Shown piece after piece: positions 15,135 through 22,165 of a stretch of DNA of 22,165 bases. Location of the stretch: the NCBI GenBank assembly GCA_910585455.1, contig CAJUEL010000064.1, forward strand, positions 1 to 22,165, written 5' to 3'. Both the position numbers and the translations under genes were made by a program. Origin of the DNA: an uncultured Eisenbergiella sp. Its GTDB lineage: Bacteria > Bacillota > Clostridia > Lachnospirales > Lachnospiraceae. Below the pieces are notes generated by a model. The model saw nothing but the letters and a program-made list of their open reading frames with translations. It searched no databases and was not told the DNA's origin. Position 1 is the stretch's first letter. The number at the start of each line of letters is the position of its first letter.

Positions 15135-16220
15135 ATGAAAAAGTTGACAGTGCTTGCCATGGCGTTTGCCATGACGGCGATGACCCTTGCAGGGTGCGGC
15201 GCTTCGCCTGCGCAGGAGCCTGCCGCCTCTGATGCGGCGGATGTGGCACAGACGGAAGAGGTGGCGCCCGAAGCGTCAGAGCCTCTGGAAGCGGCGGGAG
15301 AGGAGCAGGAGAACCCGGACGGGGGCAGCGCAGACGATACGGTATATCAGATCGGCATCTGCCAGCTGGTACAGCATCCCGCTCTGGACGCGGCAACGGA
15401 AGGATTTCAGGCGGCTTTGACAGAGCTGCTTGGCGACAATGTGGAATTTGATTATCAGAACGCGTCGGGCGATTCCCCGACCTGCGCAACGATTGTAAAC
15501 CAGTTTGTATCTGCGGATGTGGATCTGATTCTGGCAAACGCGACCGCATCCCTGCAGGCTGCTGCTGCGGCGACCAGTGAAATTCCGATCCTTGGCACCT
15601 CTATCACGGACTATGCCACAGCCCTGGATATTGAAGGCTGGACAGGGACAACCGGCAAGAATATTTCCGGAACATCTGATCTGGCTCCTCTTGAGGAGCA
15701 GGCGAAGATGCTCAACGAGCTGTTCCCGGATGCGAAGACGGTAGGACTTATGTATTGCTCTGCCGAGCCCAATTCCGAATATCAGGTATCCAATGTGCAG
15801 GAGAGCCTGGAGGGCATGGGATATACCTGTAAGGTTTATACCTTTGCGGATTCCAACGATATTGCGTCCGTGGCCACATCCGCGGCATCCGAAAGCGATG
15901 TGCTCTATGTTCCTACCGACAATACGGCGGCGTCCAATGCGGAAATTATCAACAATATCTGTCTGCCCGCAGGCGTTCCGGTCATTGCGGGAGAAGAGGG
16001 CATCTGTTCCGGCTGTGGCGTGGCGACGCTTTCCATCAGCTATTATGACATCGGCTATAAGGCGGGTGAGATGGCATATGATATTCTGGTAAATGGTGCG
16101 GATATTTCTTCCATGGCTGTGGAATTTGCACCTCAGGTGACGAAGAAGTATAATCAGGCGAACTGCGAAGCGCTGGAGATCACCGTTCCTGACGATTATG
16201 AGGCGATTGCGGCGGAATAA
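15135..16220 (+). CDS. ABC transporter substrate-binding lipoprotein (TrpX-like, ABC_sub_bind family)
   Basis: A 361-residue lipoprotein with signal peptide (residues 1-20) and lipobox LAGC, so Cys21 would be lipidated. An Asp/Glu/Ala-rich linker to about residue 65 is followed by a periplasmic-binding fold of the family with IGICQLVQHPALDAATEGF, which is shared by TrpX-type proteins. Family members bind aromatic amino acids or related small molecules. The motif ends with the C-terminal dipeptide-like VEFAPQVTKKYN. The start has AGGAGG 8 nt upstream. The frame upstream of 15135 is not coding. Permease and ATPase genes follow, separated by a palindromic element and an internal promoter. The substrate is inferred only as probably an amino acid. 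Confidence 0.86.
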   Translation: MKKLTVLAMAFAMTAMTLAGCGASPAQEPAASDAADVAQTEEVAPEASEPLEAAGEEQENPDGGSADDTVYQIGICQLVQHPALDAATEGFQAALTELLGDNVEFDYQNASGDSPTCATIVNQFVSADVDLILANATASLQAAAAATSEIPILGTSITDYATALDIEGWTGTTGKNISGTSDLAPLEEQAKMLNELFPDAKTVGLMYCSAEPNSEYQVSNVQESLEGMGYTCKVYTFADSNDIASVATSAASESDVLYVPTDNTAASNAEIINNICLPAGVPVIAGEEGICSGCGVATLSISYYDIGYKAGEMAYDILVNGADISSMAVEFAPQVTKKYNQANCEALEITVPDDYEAIAAE

Positions 16221-16221
16221 A

Positions 16222-16358
16222 GTTACTATTCAGACACGTCTGAATAGTAGTAACTGCATCCGCCCATAAAAATCGCTTCGCGATGGGGCGGATGCCTGTT
16301 GCCACCACGTTTTTTCACGGTCTGCGCGGTGAACGCGCAGACCTGTCTGAATAGTAAC
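16222..16358. repeat. 137-bp palindromic element with 14-bp terminal inverted repeats (MITE/REP-like)
   Basis: Ends are GTTACTATTCAGAC (16222-16235) and GTCTGAATAGTAAC (16345-16358), a perfect inverted pair. The left end is itself a hairpin with a second GTCTGAATAG (16238-16247). The middle is GCATCCGCCC/GGGCGGATGC with a nested ATCGC/GCGAT hairpin. The right part is GGTCTGCGCG/CGCGCAGACC. No coding capacity. It starts right after the stop codon of the binding protein gene. Partial or related copies are at 5238, 7783 and 18237. Confidence 0.7.
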
Positions 16359-16363
16359 ACAAA

Positions 16364-16400
16364 AAGGCATCAAAAAGGGCTTTCCTTTTTCGGTGCCTTT
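16364..16400 (+). terminator. Hairpin between the binding-protein gene and the permease
   Basis: AAAAGGCA (16364-16371) pairs with TGCCTTTT (about 16393-16400), and AAAAAGG (about 16374-16380) with CCTTTTT. It lies just before the internal promoter. The T run is within the stem, so it may end transcription of the upstream gene or only stabilise its RNA. Confidence 0.5.
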
Positions 16401-16409
16401 TGCTATAAT
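16401..16409 (+). promoter_or_regulatory. Internal extended -10 promoter before the permease gene
   Basis: TGCTATAAT (16401-16409) is an extended -10 with perfect TATAAT. The -35 region (16381-16386, TTTCCT) is weak. It gives the permease and ATPase a transcript of their own, about 90 nt of leader. Confidence 0.5.
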
Positions 16410-16504
16410 GTTGCATAAGTGTTGTCTTACGGAAAAATATTGATAAAAAGCCGGAAAAGCGGTTTTGATTCCGGGGCAGCGATACTTATCAGGAGGAAAA
16501 GGAC

Positions 16505-17434
16505 ATGAATTTTGTTACACTTTTTAATGCCCTGCCGGGCGCCCTCGCTCAGGGACTGATCTGGGGCATTATGGCGATCGGCGTCTATATCACGTACAAA
16601 ATACTGGATTTGGCCGATCTGACAGTGGACGGGACGATGTGCACCGGCGGAGCGGTCTGCGTCATGCTGATGCTGAGTGGTTATTCCGTCGGCTTTTCTT
16701 TGTTTGCCGCATTTGTGGCGGGAATGGTCGCGGGGCTTGTGACCGGCGTATTCCATACGGCGATGGGAATTCCCGCAATCCTCTCGGGCATTTTGACGCA
16801 GCTGGGTCTTTATTCCATCAATCTGCGCATCATGGGGGATAAAGCGAATCAGGCGATCAGTGTGGATAAATTCAATCTGCTCGTTTCCCTGCGTTATGTC
16901 AAGGGCGTGCCGCTATATCGCAATACGATTCTGGTCATCATTGTCGTTACCATACTTTTGATCGGAGTCCTGTACTGGTTTTTCGGGACAGAGCTGGGCA
17001 GCTCCATCCGCGCTACGGGATCGAACCAGAATATGTCCAGAGCGCAGGGCATCAACACGGATTTCACCAAAATTCTTGGGCTGATGATTTCCAACGGGAT
17101 CGTCGCCTTCGCCAGCGGCCTGTATGCGCAGTATCAGGGCTTTGCGGATGTCAATGCGGGGCGGGGCGCGATCGTCATAGGACTTGCCGCCGTCATCATC
17201 GGCGAGGTGGTTTTCGGGAAAATCAGCAGAAATTTTGCGGCGAAGCTTTTATCCGTTTCTCTCGGCGCGATCATCTACTATCTGGTGATCCAGATCGTTT
17301 TATGGCTGGGATTAAAGCCCAATGATTTAAAGCTTTTGTCCGCGCTGGTGGTTGCGGTATTTTTGGCGATTCCGTATTTGAAGGGAAAATATTTTACAAA
17401 ACCGGTGAAAAAAGGAGGTGGAAGCCGTGCTTGA
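16505..17434 (+). CDS. ABC transporter permease (TrpY-like, branched-chain/BPD_transp_2 family)
   Basis: A 309-residue permease with about eight hydrophobic segments. It opens with ALPGALAQGLIWGIMAIGVYITYKILDLADLTVDG, a sequence type found in LivH/TrpY-like permeases. A cytoplasmic loop near residues 160-190 (GSSIRATGSNQNMSRAQGI) is the probable ATPase contact. AGGAGG lies about 7 nt before ATG 16505. The stop overlaps the next gene's start by 8 nt. With the lipoprotein and ATPase it makes a complete importer. Confidence 0.87.
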   Translation: MNFVTLFNALPGALAQGLIWGIMAIGVYITYKILDLADLTVDGTMCTGGAVCVMLMLSGYSVGFSLFAAFVAGMVAGLVTGVFHTAMGIPAILSGILTQLGLYSINLRIMGDKANQAISVDKFNLLVSLRYVKGVPLYRNTILVIIVVTILLIGVLYWFFGTELGSSIRATGSNQNMSRAQGINTDFTKILGLMISNGIVAFASGLYAQYQGFADVNAGRGAIVIGLAAVIIGEVVFGKISRNFAAKLLSVSLGAIIYYLVIQIVLWLGLKPNDLKLLSALVVAVFLAIPYLKGKYFTKPVKKGGGSRA

Positions 17435-18221
17435 TATCAATGGAATCAGTAAAACCTTTAATCCGGGGACAGTGAACGAAAAGACGGCGTTGGACGGTCT
17501 TGAGCTGCATTTACAGGACGGCGATTTCGTGACGGTGATCGGCGGAAACGGCGCAGGTAAATCCACCATGTTAAACGCCATCGCGGGAGTGTGGCCTGTG
17601 GATGAGGGAACTATCGTTGTGGACGGCATCAATGTGACCCGGCTTGCGGAGCATAGAAGGGCGAGCTATTTAGGGCGCGTTTTTCAGGACCCCATGACAG
17701 GGACGGCGGCGAGCATGCAGATTGAGGAGAACATGGCGCTGGCGGCGCGCCGGGGCATGCGGCGGACGCTGCGCAGGGGAATTTCCAATAAGGAGCGGGA
17801 TTTCTACAAAGAGCAGCTGAAGGTTTTGGAGCTGGGGCTGGAAGAGCGGCTGACCGCAAAGGTGGGATTGCTTTCCGGCGGACAGAGGCAGGCGCTGACG
17901 CTTTTGATGGCAACCCTGAAAAAACCGAAGCTGTTGCTTCTGGATGAACATACGGCGGCGCTGGATCCCAAAACTGCGGCGAAGGTATTGGAAGCTACCG
18001 ACCGCATCGTGGAAAGGGATCATCTGACGACGATCATGATCACGCATAATATGAAGGATGCCATCGCCCACGGCAACCGCCTTGTGATGATGGATGCCGG
18101 CAGAATCATATATGATGTTTCCGGGCAGGAAAAGAAAAAACTGACGGTTTCCGACCTGTTGCGGAAGTTTGAAGAGGTCAGCGGCGGGGAGTTCGCCAAT
18201 GACAGAATGATCCTGTCCTGA
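17427..18221 (+). CDS. ABC transporter ATP-binding protein (TrpZ-like)
   Basis: A 264-residue ATPase. Walker A is GGNGAGKST (39-47), the signature is LSGGQRQAL, and Walker B with its neighbours is LLLLDEHTAALDP, where the His after the catalytic Glu is usual for this branch. ITHNMKDA gives the switch His. GTG at 17427 is chosen because AAAGGAGG (17411-17418) is 8 nt upstream. An in-frame GTG at 17418 lies inside that site. It overlaps the permease by 8 nt and ends just before the palindrome at 18237. Confidence 0.88.
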   Translation: MLDINGISKTFNPGTVNEKTALDGLELHLQDGDFVTVIGGNGAGKSTMLNAIAGVWPVDEGTIVVDGINVTRLAEHRRASYLGRVFQDPMTGTAASMQIEENMALAARRGMRRTLRRGISNKERDFYKEQLKVLELGLEERLTAKVGLLSGGQRQALTLLMATLKKPKLLLLDEHTAALDPKTAAKVLEATDRIVERDHLTTIMITHNMKDAIAHGNRLVMMDAGRIIYDVSGQEKKKLTVSDLLRKFEEVSGGEFANDRMILS

Positions 18222-18236
18222 TGGCGTCGGTTTTTA

Positions 18237-18266
18237 GTAACAGTTCAGACCTGGCTGAACTGTTAC
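18237..18266. repeat. Perfect 30-bp palindrome of the dispersed family; probable terminator
   Basis: GTAACAGTTCAG (18237-18248) and CTGAACTGTTAC (18255-18266) are perfect 12-bp arms around ACCTGG. CTGTTTTTA follows, so it can act as the terminator of the ABC operon. The outer GTAAC and inner CAGAC match the other family members. Confidence 0.7.
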
Positions 18267-18296
18267 CTGTTTTTATGGATTTTTATGAAAAAGGAC

Positions 18297-18325
18297 TGGA
18301 TTTTTAGCGGAAAATGTGAGAAAAT
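18297..18325 (+). promoter_or_regulatory. Possible promoter of the NifU-like operon
   Basis: TGGATT (18297-18302), a 17-nt spacer, GAAAAT (18320-18325). Both boxes are imperfect. It is the best candidate between the upstream hairpin and the start at 18404. Confidence 0.35.
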
Positions 18326-18403
18326 AGCATCAGCGTATGGCAGGACAAAGAGGTCTGTCTCTGTCATCCAATATTCTACATACATATTGAAAGGAGTTTT
18401 CAC

Positions 18404-19108
18404 ATGATTTATTCACATGAAGTAGAAGAAATGTGTAAAGTTGCACAGGGCGTAAGCCATGGCTGTGCGCCGATCCCGGAAGAAGCGAAATGGGTGAAGG
18501 CGAAGGAAGTGAAGGATATCTCCGGCCTGACACACGGTATCGGCTGGTGCGCACCCCAGCAGGGCGCATGCAAGCTGACCCTGAACGTGAAGGAAGGCAT
18601 TATCCAGGAAGCGCTGGTGGAGACGATCGGCTGCTCCGGCATGACGCATTCCGCAGCGATGGCGGCTGAAATTCTGCCCGGCAGAACCGTGATGGAAGCG
18701 CTCAATACGGACCTTGTCTGTGACGCCATCAACACCGCTATGAGAGAGCTCTTTTTGCAGATCGTTTACGGTCGTTCCCAGTCCGCATTCTCCGAGGACG
18801 GACTTCCCATCGGCGCAGGTCTTGAGGATCTGGGCAAGGGCTTAAGAAGCCAGGTCGGCACCATGTACGGCACGCTGGCGAAGGGACCCCGTTATCTGGA
18901 AATGGCAGAAGGCTATGTAACCGGAATCGCTCTGGATGCAGAGGATCAGATCATCGGCTATAAGTTTGTCAACTTCGGCAAGATGACCGATTTCATGAAG
19001 AAGGGCGACGATGCCGCTACCGCATATGAGAAGGCGAGCGGACAGTACGGACGCGTGGCTGACGCGGTCAAGATCATCGACCCCAGAACGGATAAGGTGG
19101 AAGAATAA
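18404..19108 (+). CDS. NifU/IscU-like iron-sulfur cluster assembly scaffold protein
   Basis: A 234-residue protein. The region GACKLTLNVKEGIIQEA (about 54-70) followed by VETIGCSGMTHSAAMAAEI (72-90) matches the IscU/NifU N-terminal fold, which holds a nascent Fe-S cluster on three cysteines. Candidate ligands are Cys56, Cys77 and Cys106, with Cys11, Cys21 and Cys49 also present. It is longer than IscU (about 130 residues), and the extra C-terminal ~110 residues (including GYVTGIALDAEDQIIGYKF) are unassigned. AAAGGAG lies 8 nt upstream of the start. The codon usage is strongly biased and suggests high expression. It is paired with the GGGtGRT gene 44 nt downstream. A scaffold role is inferred from homology. 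Confidence 0.8.
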   Translation: MIYSHEVEEMCKVAQGVSHGCAPIPEEAKWVKAKEVKDISGLTHGIGWCAPQQGACKLTLNVKEGIIQEALVETIGCSGMTHSAAMAAEILPGRTVMEALNTDLVCDAINTAMRELFLQIVYGRSQSAFSEDGLPIGAGLEDLGKGLRSQVGTMYGTLAKGPRYLEMAEGYVTGIALDAEDQIIGYKFVNFGKMTDFMKKGDDAATAYEKASGQYGRVADAVKIIDPRTDKVEE

Positions 19109-19152
19109 TTTTTCAAAAAAGCTTGGAAATATCATAAGGAGGATGTTGACAA

Positions 19153-20163
19153 ATGGCATTATTTGAATCATATGAAAGACGCATCAAACAGATTGATGCG
19201 GTTTTGAACAGCTATGGCATTGCTTCCATCGAAGAAGCGGAAAAGATCACCAAAGACGCGGGTCTGGATGTATACCATATGGTGGAAAAGATTCAGCCGA
19301 TCTGTTTTGAAAATGCGAAATGGGCTTATACGGTAGGCGCGGCGATCGCCATCAAGAAGGACTGCCGCAAGGCTGCGGATGCCGCTGCTGCGATCGGAGA
19401 AGGCCTGCAGGCTTTCTGTATCCCCGGTTCCGTTGCGGATCAGCGTAAGGTTGGTCTTGGACACGGCAATCTGGGCAAGATGCTTTTGGAAGAGACAACG
19501 GACTGCTTCTGCTTTTTGGCAGGCCATGAGTCCTTTGCGGCGGCAGAGGGCGCGATCGGTATCGCTGAGAAGGCAAACCGCGTTCGTCAGAAACCCCTGC
19601 GCGTGATCTTAAACGGTCTCGGCAAGGATGCCGCACAGGTTATCGCCAGAATCAACGGCTTCACATTCGTGGAGACCGAAATGGATTACTACACCGGCGA
19701 GGTGAAGGAAGTATTCCGCAAGGCATATTCTGACGGTCCCCGCGCGAAGGTGAATTGCTACGGCGCAAATGACGTGACGGAAGGCGTTGCAATCATGTGG
19801 AAAGAGGGTGTGGATGTTTCCATCACCGGTAACTCCACCAATCCCACCAGATTCCAGCATCCCGTTGCAGGTACGTATAAGAAGGAATGCGTGGAGAAGG
19901 GCAAGAAGTATTTCTCCGTCGCTTCCGGCGGCGGCACAGGCCGTACCCTGCATCCCGATAACATGGCGGCAGGCCCTGCTTCCTACGGCATGACGGATAC
20001 CATGGGACGTATGCATTCCGATGCGCAGTTCGCTGGTTCCTCCTCCGTTCCGGCTCACGTTGAGATGATGGGTCTGATCGGCGCAGGCAATAACCCGATG
20101 GTCGGCATGACGGTGTCTGTGGCTGTTGCGGTTGAGGAAGCTGCTAAGGCTGGCAAGTTCTGA
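19153..20163 (+). CDS. GGGtGRT family protein; function unknown
   Basis: A 336-residue protein carrying the family's namesake motif in SGGGTGRTLHPDNMAAG (about 257-273). No signal peptide or membrane segment is visible. Other recognisable stretches are GLGHGNLGKMLLEETTDCFC, a CxC-containing part (about 116-118), and the glycine-rich end GLIGAGNNPMVGMTVSVAVA. The family is named after its motif and has no established function, as far as I know. It follows the NifU-like gene in the same operon with a strong AAGGAGG 9 nt upstream, and shares its highly biased codon use. Adjacent Fe-S scaffold and conserved Cys/His residues make a link to metal or cluster chemistry possible. Confidence 0.85.
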   Translation: MALFESYERRIKQIDAVLNSYGIASIEEAEKITKDAGLDVYHMVEKIQPICFENAKWAYTVGAAIAIKKDCRKAADAAAAIGEGLQAFCIPGSVADQRKVGLGHGNLGKMLLEETTDCFCFLAGHESFAAAEGAIGIAEKANRVRQKPLRVILNGLGKDAAQVIARINGFTFVETEMDYYTGEVKEVFRKAYSDGPRAKVNCYGANDVTEGVAIMWKEGVDVSITGNSTNPTRFQHPVAGTYKKECVEKGKKYFSVASGGGTGRTLHPDNMAAGPASYGMTDTMGRMHSDAQFAGSSSVPAHVEMMGLIGAGNNPMVGMTVSVAVAVEEAAKAGKF

Positions 20164-20243
20164 GTAATCAAAGGCCGGCATGCCATTGCGGTGAAGGCCG
20201 GTTAGAAGAAATGTGAATCTGACGCTTGAAATAGCGTAATATG

Positions 20244-20279
20244 AGGACTTTCCAAGTCGTAGTACGGTTGGAAAGTCCT
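20244..20279 (+). terminator. Intrinsic terminator after the GGGtGRT gene
   Basis: AGGACTTTCCAA (20244-20255) and TTGGAAAGTCCT (20268-20279) form a perfect 12-bp stem, followed by TATTGTT. Two smaller hairpins precede it: CCGGC/GCCGG about 20173-20201, and ACGCT/AGCGT about 20222-20236. Confidence 0.75.
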
Positions 20280-20298
20280 TATTGTTAGAATGTCGTTT

Positions 20299-20328
20299 TT
20301 GAGGATTTTGGTCCCAACTATGTATGCT
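20299..20328 (+). promoter_or_regulatory. Promoter of the YD-repeat lipoprotein gene
   Basis: TTGAGG (20299-20304), an 18-nt spacer and TATGCT (20323-20328), about 28 bp before the start codon. Confidence 0.5.
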
Positions 20329-20356
20329 ATGAAAACGTGATGGGAGATTTTTACGA

Positions 20357-20992
20357 ATGAAGAAGAAGCTGATAGCGCTGATCATGGCAACAGCCATGAT
20401 GGGTGCAACACTGGCAGGATGTGGGGATAGCGGGGAGAAGGAAGCAGAAGCTTTGGCTACAGCAGAGGCGGCGACGGCGGAAGAGGAAACGACGGATGCC
20501 GCAGAAGAGGAAACTGCGGGAACAGCTGCAGAGGAAACTGAAACGGCGCAGGATGAAAACGATATATGCCTGAAAACAACAGAATATAACGCGGATGGTT
20601 CGCCACAAACAGCGACGAAATATATGTATGATGCGTCTGGCAACCTGCAAAAGGAGATTTCTTATGCTGCGGATGGGTCCATAACATCATCGACCGAGAG
20701 AGAATATGATGAAAATGGCAATTGGCTGAAAAGTGTTTCTTATGCTGCAGACGGTTCCATGGAATTGACAGATGAGGCTGTATACGATGAAAACGGCAAT
20801 TATTCCGGTAAAGTTCAGCTTTCCTATGATGGGGATGGAAATGTAATTGAGAAAACAGAATATGAATATTATGGCGACGATACATTTCCAGGATATACTA
20901 CCTATGATGCGGATGGGAATATAACAGATTCAGATTTAAGCGAGTATGATGATAATGGAAACATCATAAAGCATATGAATGGCTCCTATTAG
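20357..20992 (+). CDS. Lipoprotein with YD-type repeats
   Basis: A 211-residue lipoprotein: signal peptide, lipobox TLAGC with Cys22, then an Ala/Glu/Thr-rich spacer (about 23-67). The rest is a run of short repeats of the type Y-D-x-x-G-N/S, for example YDASGNL, YAADGSI, YDENGNW, YDGDGNV, YDADGNI. These resemble the YD/Rhs repeats that build beta-rich surface domains. Two adjacent 26-residue units (YAADGS...YDENGN) are also nearly identical in DNA, 78 bp apart (20661 and 20739). It is much smaller than Rhs toxins and has no toxin domain. The gene is monocistronic with its own promoter, and its start follows GGGAG. Attachment to the outer face of the membrane is inferred. Confidence 0.8.
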   Translation: MKKKLIALIMATAMMGATLAGCGDSGEKEAEALATAEAATAEEETTDAAEEETAGTAAEETETAQDENDICLKTTEYNADGSPQTATKYMYDASGNLQKEISYAADGSITSSTEREYDENGNWLKSVSYAADGSMELTDEAVYDENGNYSGKVQLSYDGDGNVIEKTEYEYYGDDTFPGYTTYDADGNITDSDLSEYDDNGNIIKHMNGSY

Positions 20993-21067
20993 GAACACTG
21001 TAATATCAAGGCTTTTCGGAGCCTGCAACCACAAAAAAATAAAATTAGAGCTATCACATTACGCAGA

Positions 21068-21102
21068 AAGCCGTCCGGCATGAAAAAACGGGCGGCTTTT
21101 TT
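21068..21102 (+). terminator. Intrinsic terminator after the lipoprotein gene
   Basis: AAGCCGTCCG (21068-21077) pairs with CGGGCGGCTT (21089-21098), one G-U pair, with T97-T102 as the T run. It separates the lipoprotein gene from the GC-rich ParB-like gene. Confidence 0.75.
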
Positions 21103-21194
21103 GCGTGGATAGCCGGGAGGGAGGCGAAAAAATAGTAACAAACTTTTAGCACAAGATTTGTGCAACATTCACGAAAATAAAAAGGAGGTAACGA

Positions 21195-22165
21195 ATGGCA
21201 GACGAAAAGCTGAACACGAGCCCGGAGGAAAATCCCCAGCCCAGCCTGTTCGATACGGGCCCGGCTGAGGCTCCCACGCCGGAGCCCCCGGCCCCGGAGA
21301 AAGCCCCCGAGCAGGCCGCCGGGGAACCACCCGCGCAGGATGCCCCCGCTGGGGCCCCCGGCGAGGTGAACGTATCCGCTGACCAGATTGAAAAGCTGAT
21401 GGCGGAGCGCCGGGCGGCGGAACGTGCGGAGGTGGAAAAGAACGAGCCGCCCGAACCGGAACAGCCGCCCACCCCGGCCCCGGAGGAAAAGGCCCCCGCC
21501 AAAAAGGGAAAGGCCGCCGAGGAAAAAACGCCCACCCCGGAGGATAAGCCCAAGGGCAGGCGTGGCCGCAAGCCGAAGGAGGAAAAAGCGGAGCCCGGCA
21601 AGCCGGGAGGGACGGGGGCCCGCCGTGGCCGCCAGGCCAAGGCTGACAAGGCGGCCACGGACAAGCCCCCGTCCCCACCTCGAGACAAAATGTCCCAAAG
21701 CAAAGGGACAAAAGCCGCCACGGTAAAGGGCAAAGAAGAGGCCCCCGCCGCTCCCCAGCCTGCGCCGGAAGCGCCGCCCCAGCCCCGTGACGCGACCCGC
21801 GCCGAAAAGGAAGAGATTGTTTATCTCAACCTCTCGGAGCTGTTCCCGTTCAAAGACCATCCCTTTGGTGTCCGTGACGATGCGGAAATGAAAGGGCTTG
21901 TGGAGTCCGTCAAGGACAACGGCGTACACCAGCCCGCGCTGGTGCGTCCCCGGGAGGGCGGCGGCTATGAAATCATCGCGGGCCACCGCCGCCAGCGGGC
22001 CAGTGAGCTGGCCGGGTTTGCAAATATGCCCTGTATCGTCCGCAACATGACGGATGACGAGGCCATCCTTGCGATGACGGACGACAACCTGCGCCACCGG
22101 GAAAAGATTCTGCCGATGGAAAAGGCCCAGTCTCTGAAAATGCAGGTGGAGGCCATCAGCCACCA
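21195..22165 (+). CDS. ParB/RepB/Spo0J-family protein, 3' end outside the window
   Basis: The frame is open from ATG 21195 to the last base with no stop (about 323 residues seen). AAAGGAGG lies 6 nt upstream. The first ~200 residues are Pro/Ala/Glu/Lys-rich and probably disordered, with basic GRRGRKPK-like patches. From about residue 210 comes the ParB N-terminal domain: IVYLNLSELFPFKDHPF, VESVKDNGVHQPALVRP, the ParB box IIAGHRRQRASELAG, and LTDDEA-like TDDEAILAMTDDNLRHRE. ParB proteins bind DNA and use CTP in plasmid, element or chromosome partition. This type with a long Pro-rich N-terminus occurs on Firmicutes conjugative elements. The base composition is much more GC-rich than the rest. 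No parA lies before it in the window. Confidence 0.82.
   Translation, partial: MADEKLNTSPEENPQPSLFDTGPAEAPTPEPPAPEKAPEQAAGEPPAQDAPAGAPGEVNVSADQIEKLMAERRAAERAEVEKNEPPEPEQPPTPAPEEKAPAKKGKAAEEKTPTPEDKPKGRRGRKPKEEKAEPGKPGGTGARRGRQAKADKAATDKPPSPPRDKMSQSKGTKAATVKGKEEAPAAPQPAPEAPPQPRDATRAEKEEIVYLNLSELFPFKDHPFGVRDDAEMKGLVESVKDNGVHQPALVRPREGGGYEIIAGHRRQRASELAGFANMPCIVRNMTDDEAILAMTDDNLRHREKILPMEKAQSLKMQVEAISH

Noticed and set aside
21054..22163. Long minus-strand open frame (369 codons)
   Set aside because: It is the antisense of the GC-rich ParB-like gene. Its product is a low-complexity Gly/Arg/Leu/Phe-rich string, and the plus strand shows a clear ParB domain.

Overview
The window looks like chromosome from a Gram-positive anaerobe of the Clostridia, most likely Lachnospiraceae. 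The grounds are strong AGGAGG-type ribosome binding sites, a split ThrE-type exporter, a NifU-like/GGGtGRT gene pair, tRNA without an encoded CCA, and the general protein flavour. The last ~1 kb differs: it is much richer in GC and Pro/Ala codons and encodes the start of a ParB-family protein that runs off the end, which suggests the edge of an integrative element or plasmid-derived region. Assignment to family is from recognition of the proteins, not from a search.

Layout. (1) 1-2725: the 3' part of a tRNA-Thr(CGT) with its terminator, an aspartate-type aminotransferase, and a two-gene threonine/serine exporter. (2) 2722-5201: a strong promoter, a long structured leader and a large membrane-anchored coiled-coil protein with a His/Cys-rich segment and an acidic repetitive tail. 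(3) 5305-6204: a PlsC-like acyltransferase, ending at a terminator shared with the convergent next gene. (4) 6251-9416, minus strand: a GH4 glycosidase with the CHEV motif of alpha-galacturonidases, then an ABC permease and ATPase of the NitT/TauT class without a binding protein. (5) 9613-15003, plus strand: argH-asd-topB-hexapeptide protein, tightly packed and probably one transcript. (6) 15011-18266: a lipoprotein/permease/ATPase ABC importer of the TrpXYZ-like class, with a 137-bp palindromic element between the first two genes. (7) 18297-20279: NifU-like scaffold and GGGtGRT protein, two-gene operon with a strong terminator. (8) 20299-21102: a YD-repeat lipoprotein and a terminator. (9) 21195-end: ParB-like protein, incomplete.

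Connections. The first block has a threonine theme (tRNA-Thr, aspartate aminotransferase, Thr/Ser exporter), and asd further on also belongs to the aspartate family, but co-regulation is not shown. A family of dispersed palindromes (GTAAC...CAGAC / GTTACTATTCAGAC) occurs four times, always between genes, at 5238, 7783, 16222 and 18237. The best candidates for undescribed biology are the NifU-like/GGGtGRT pair, the coiled-coil surface protein with its leader, the palindrome family, and the boundary near 21 kb. I found no CRISPR array, transposase, integrase or rRNA.
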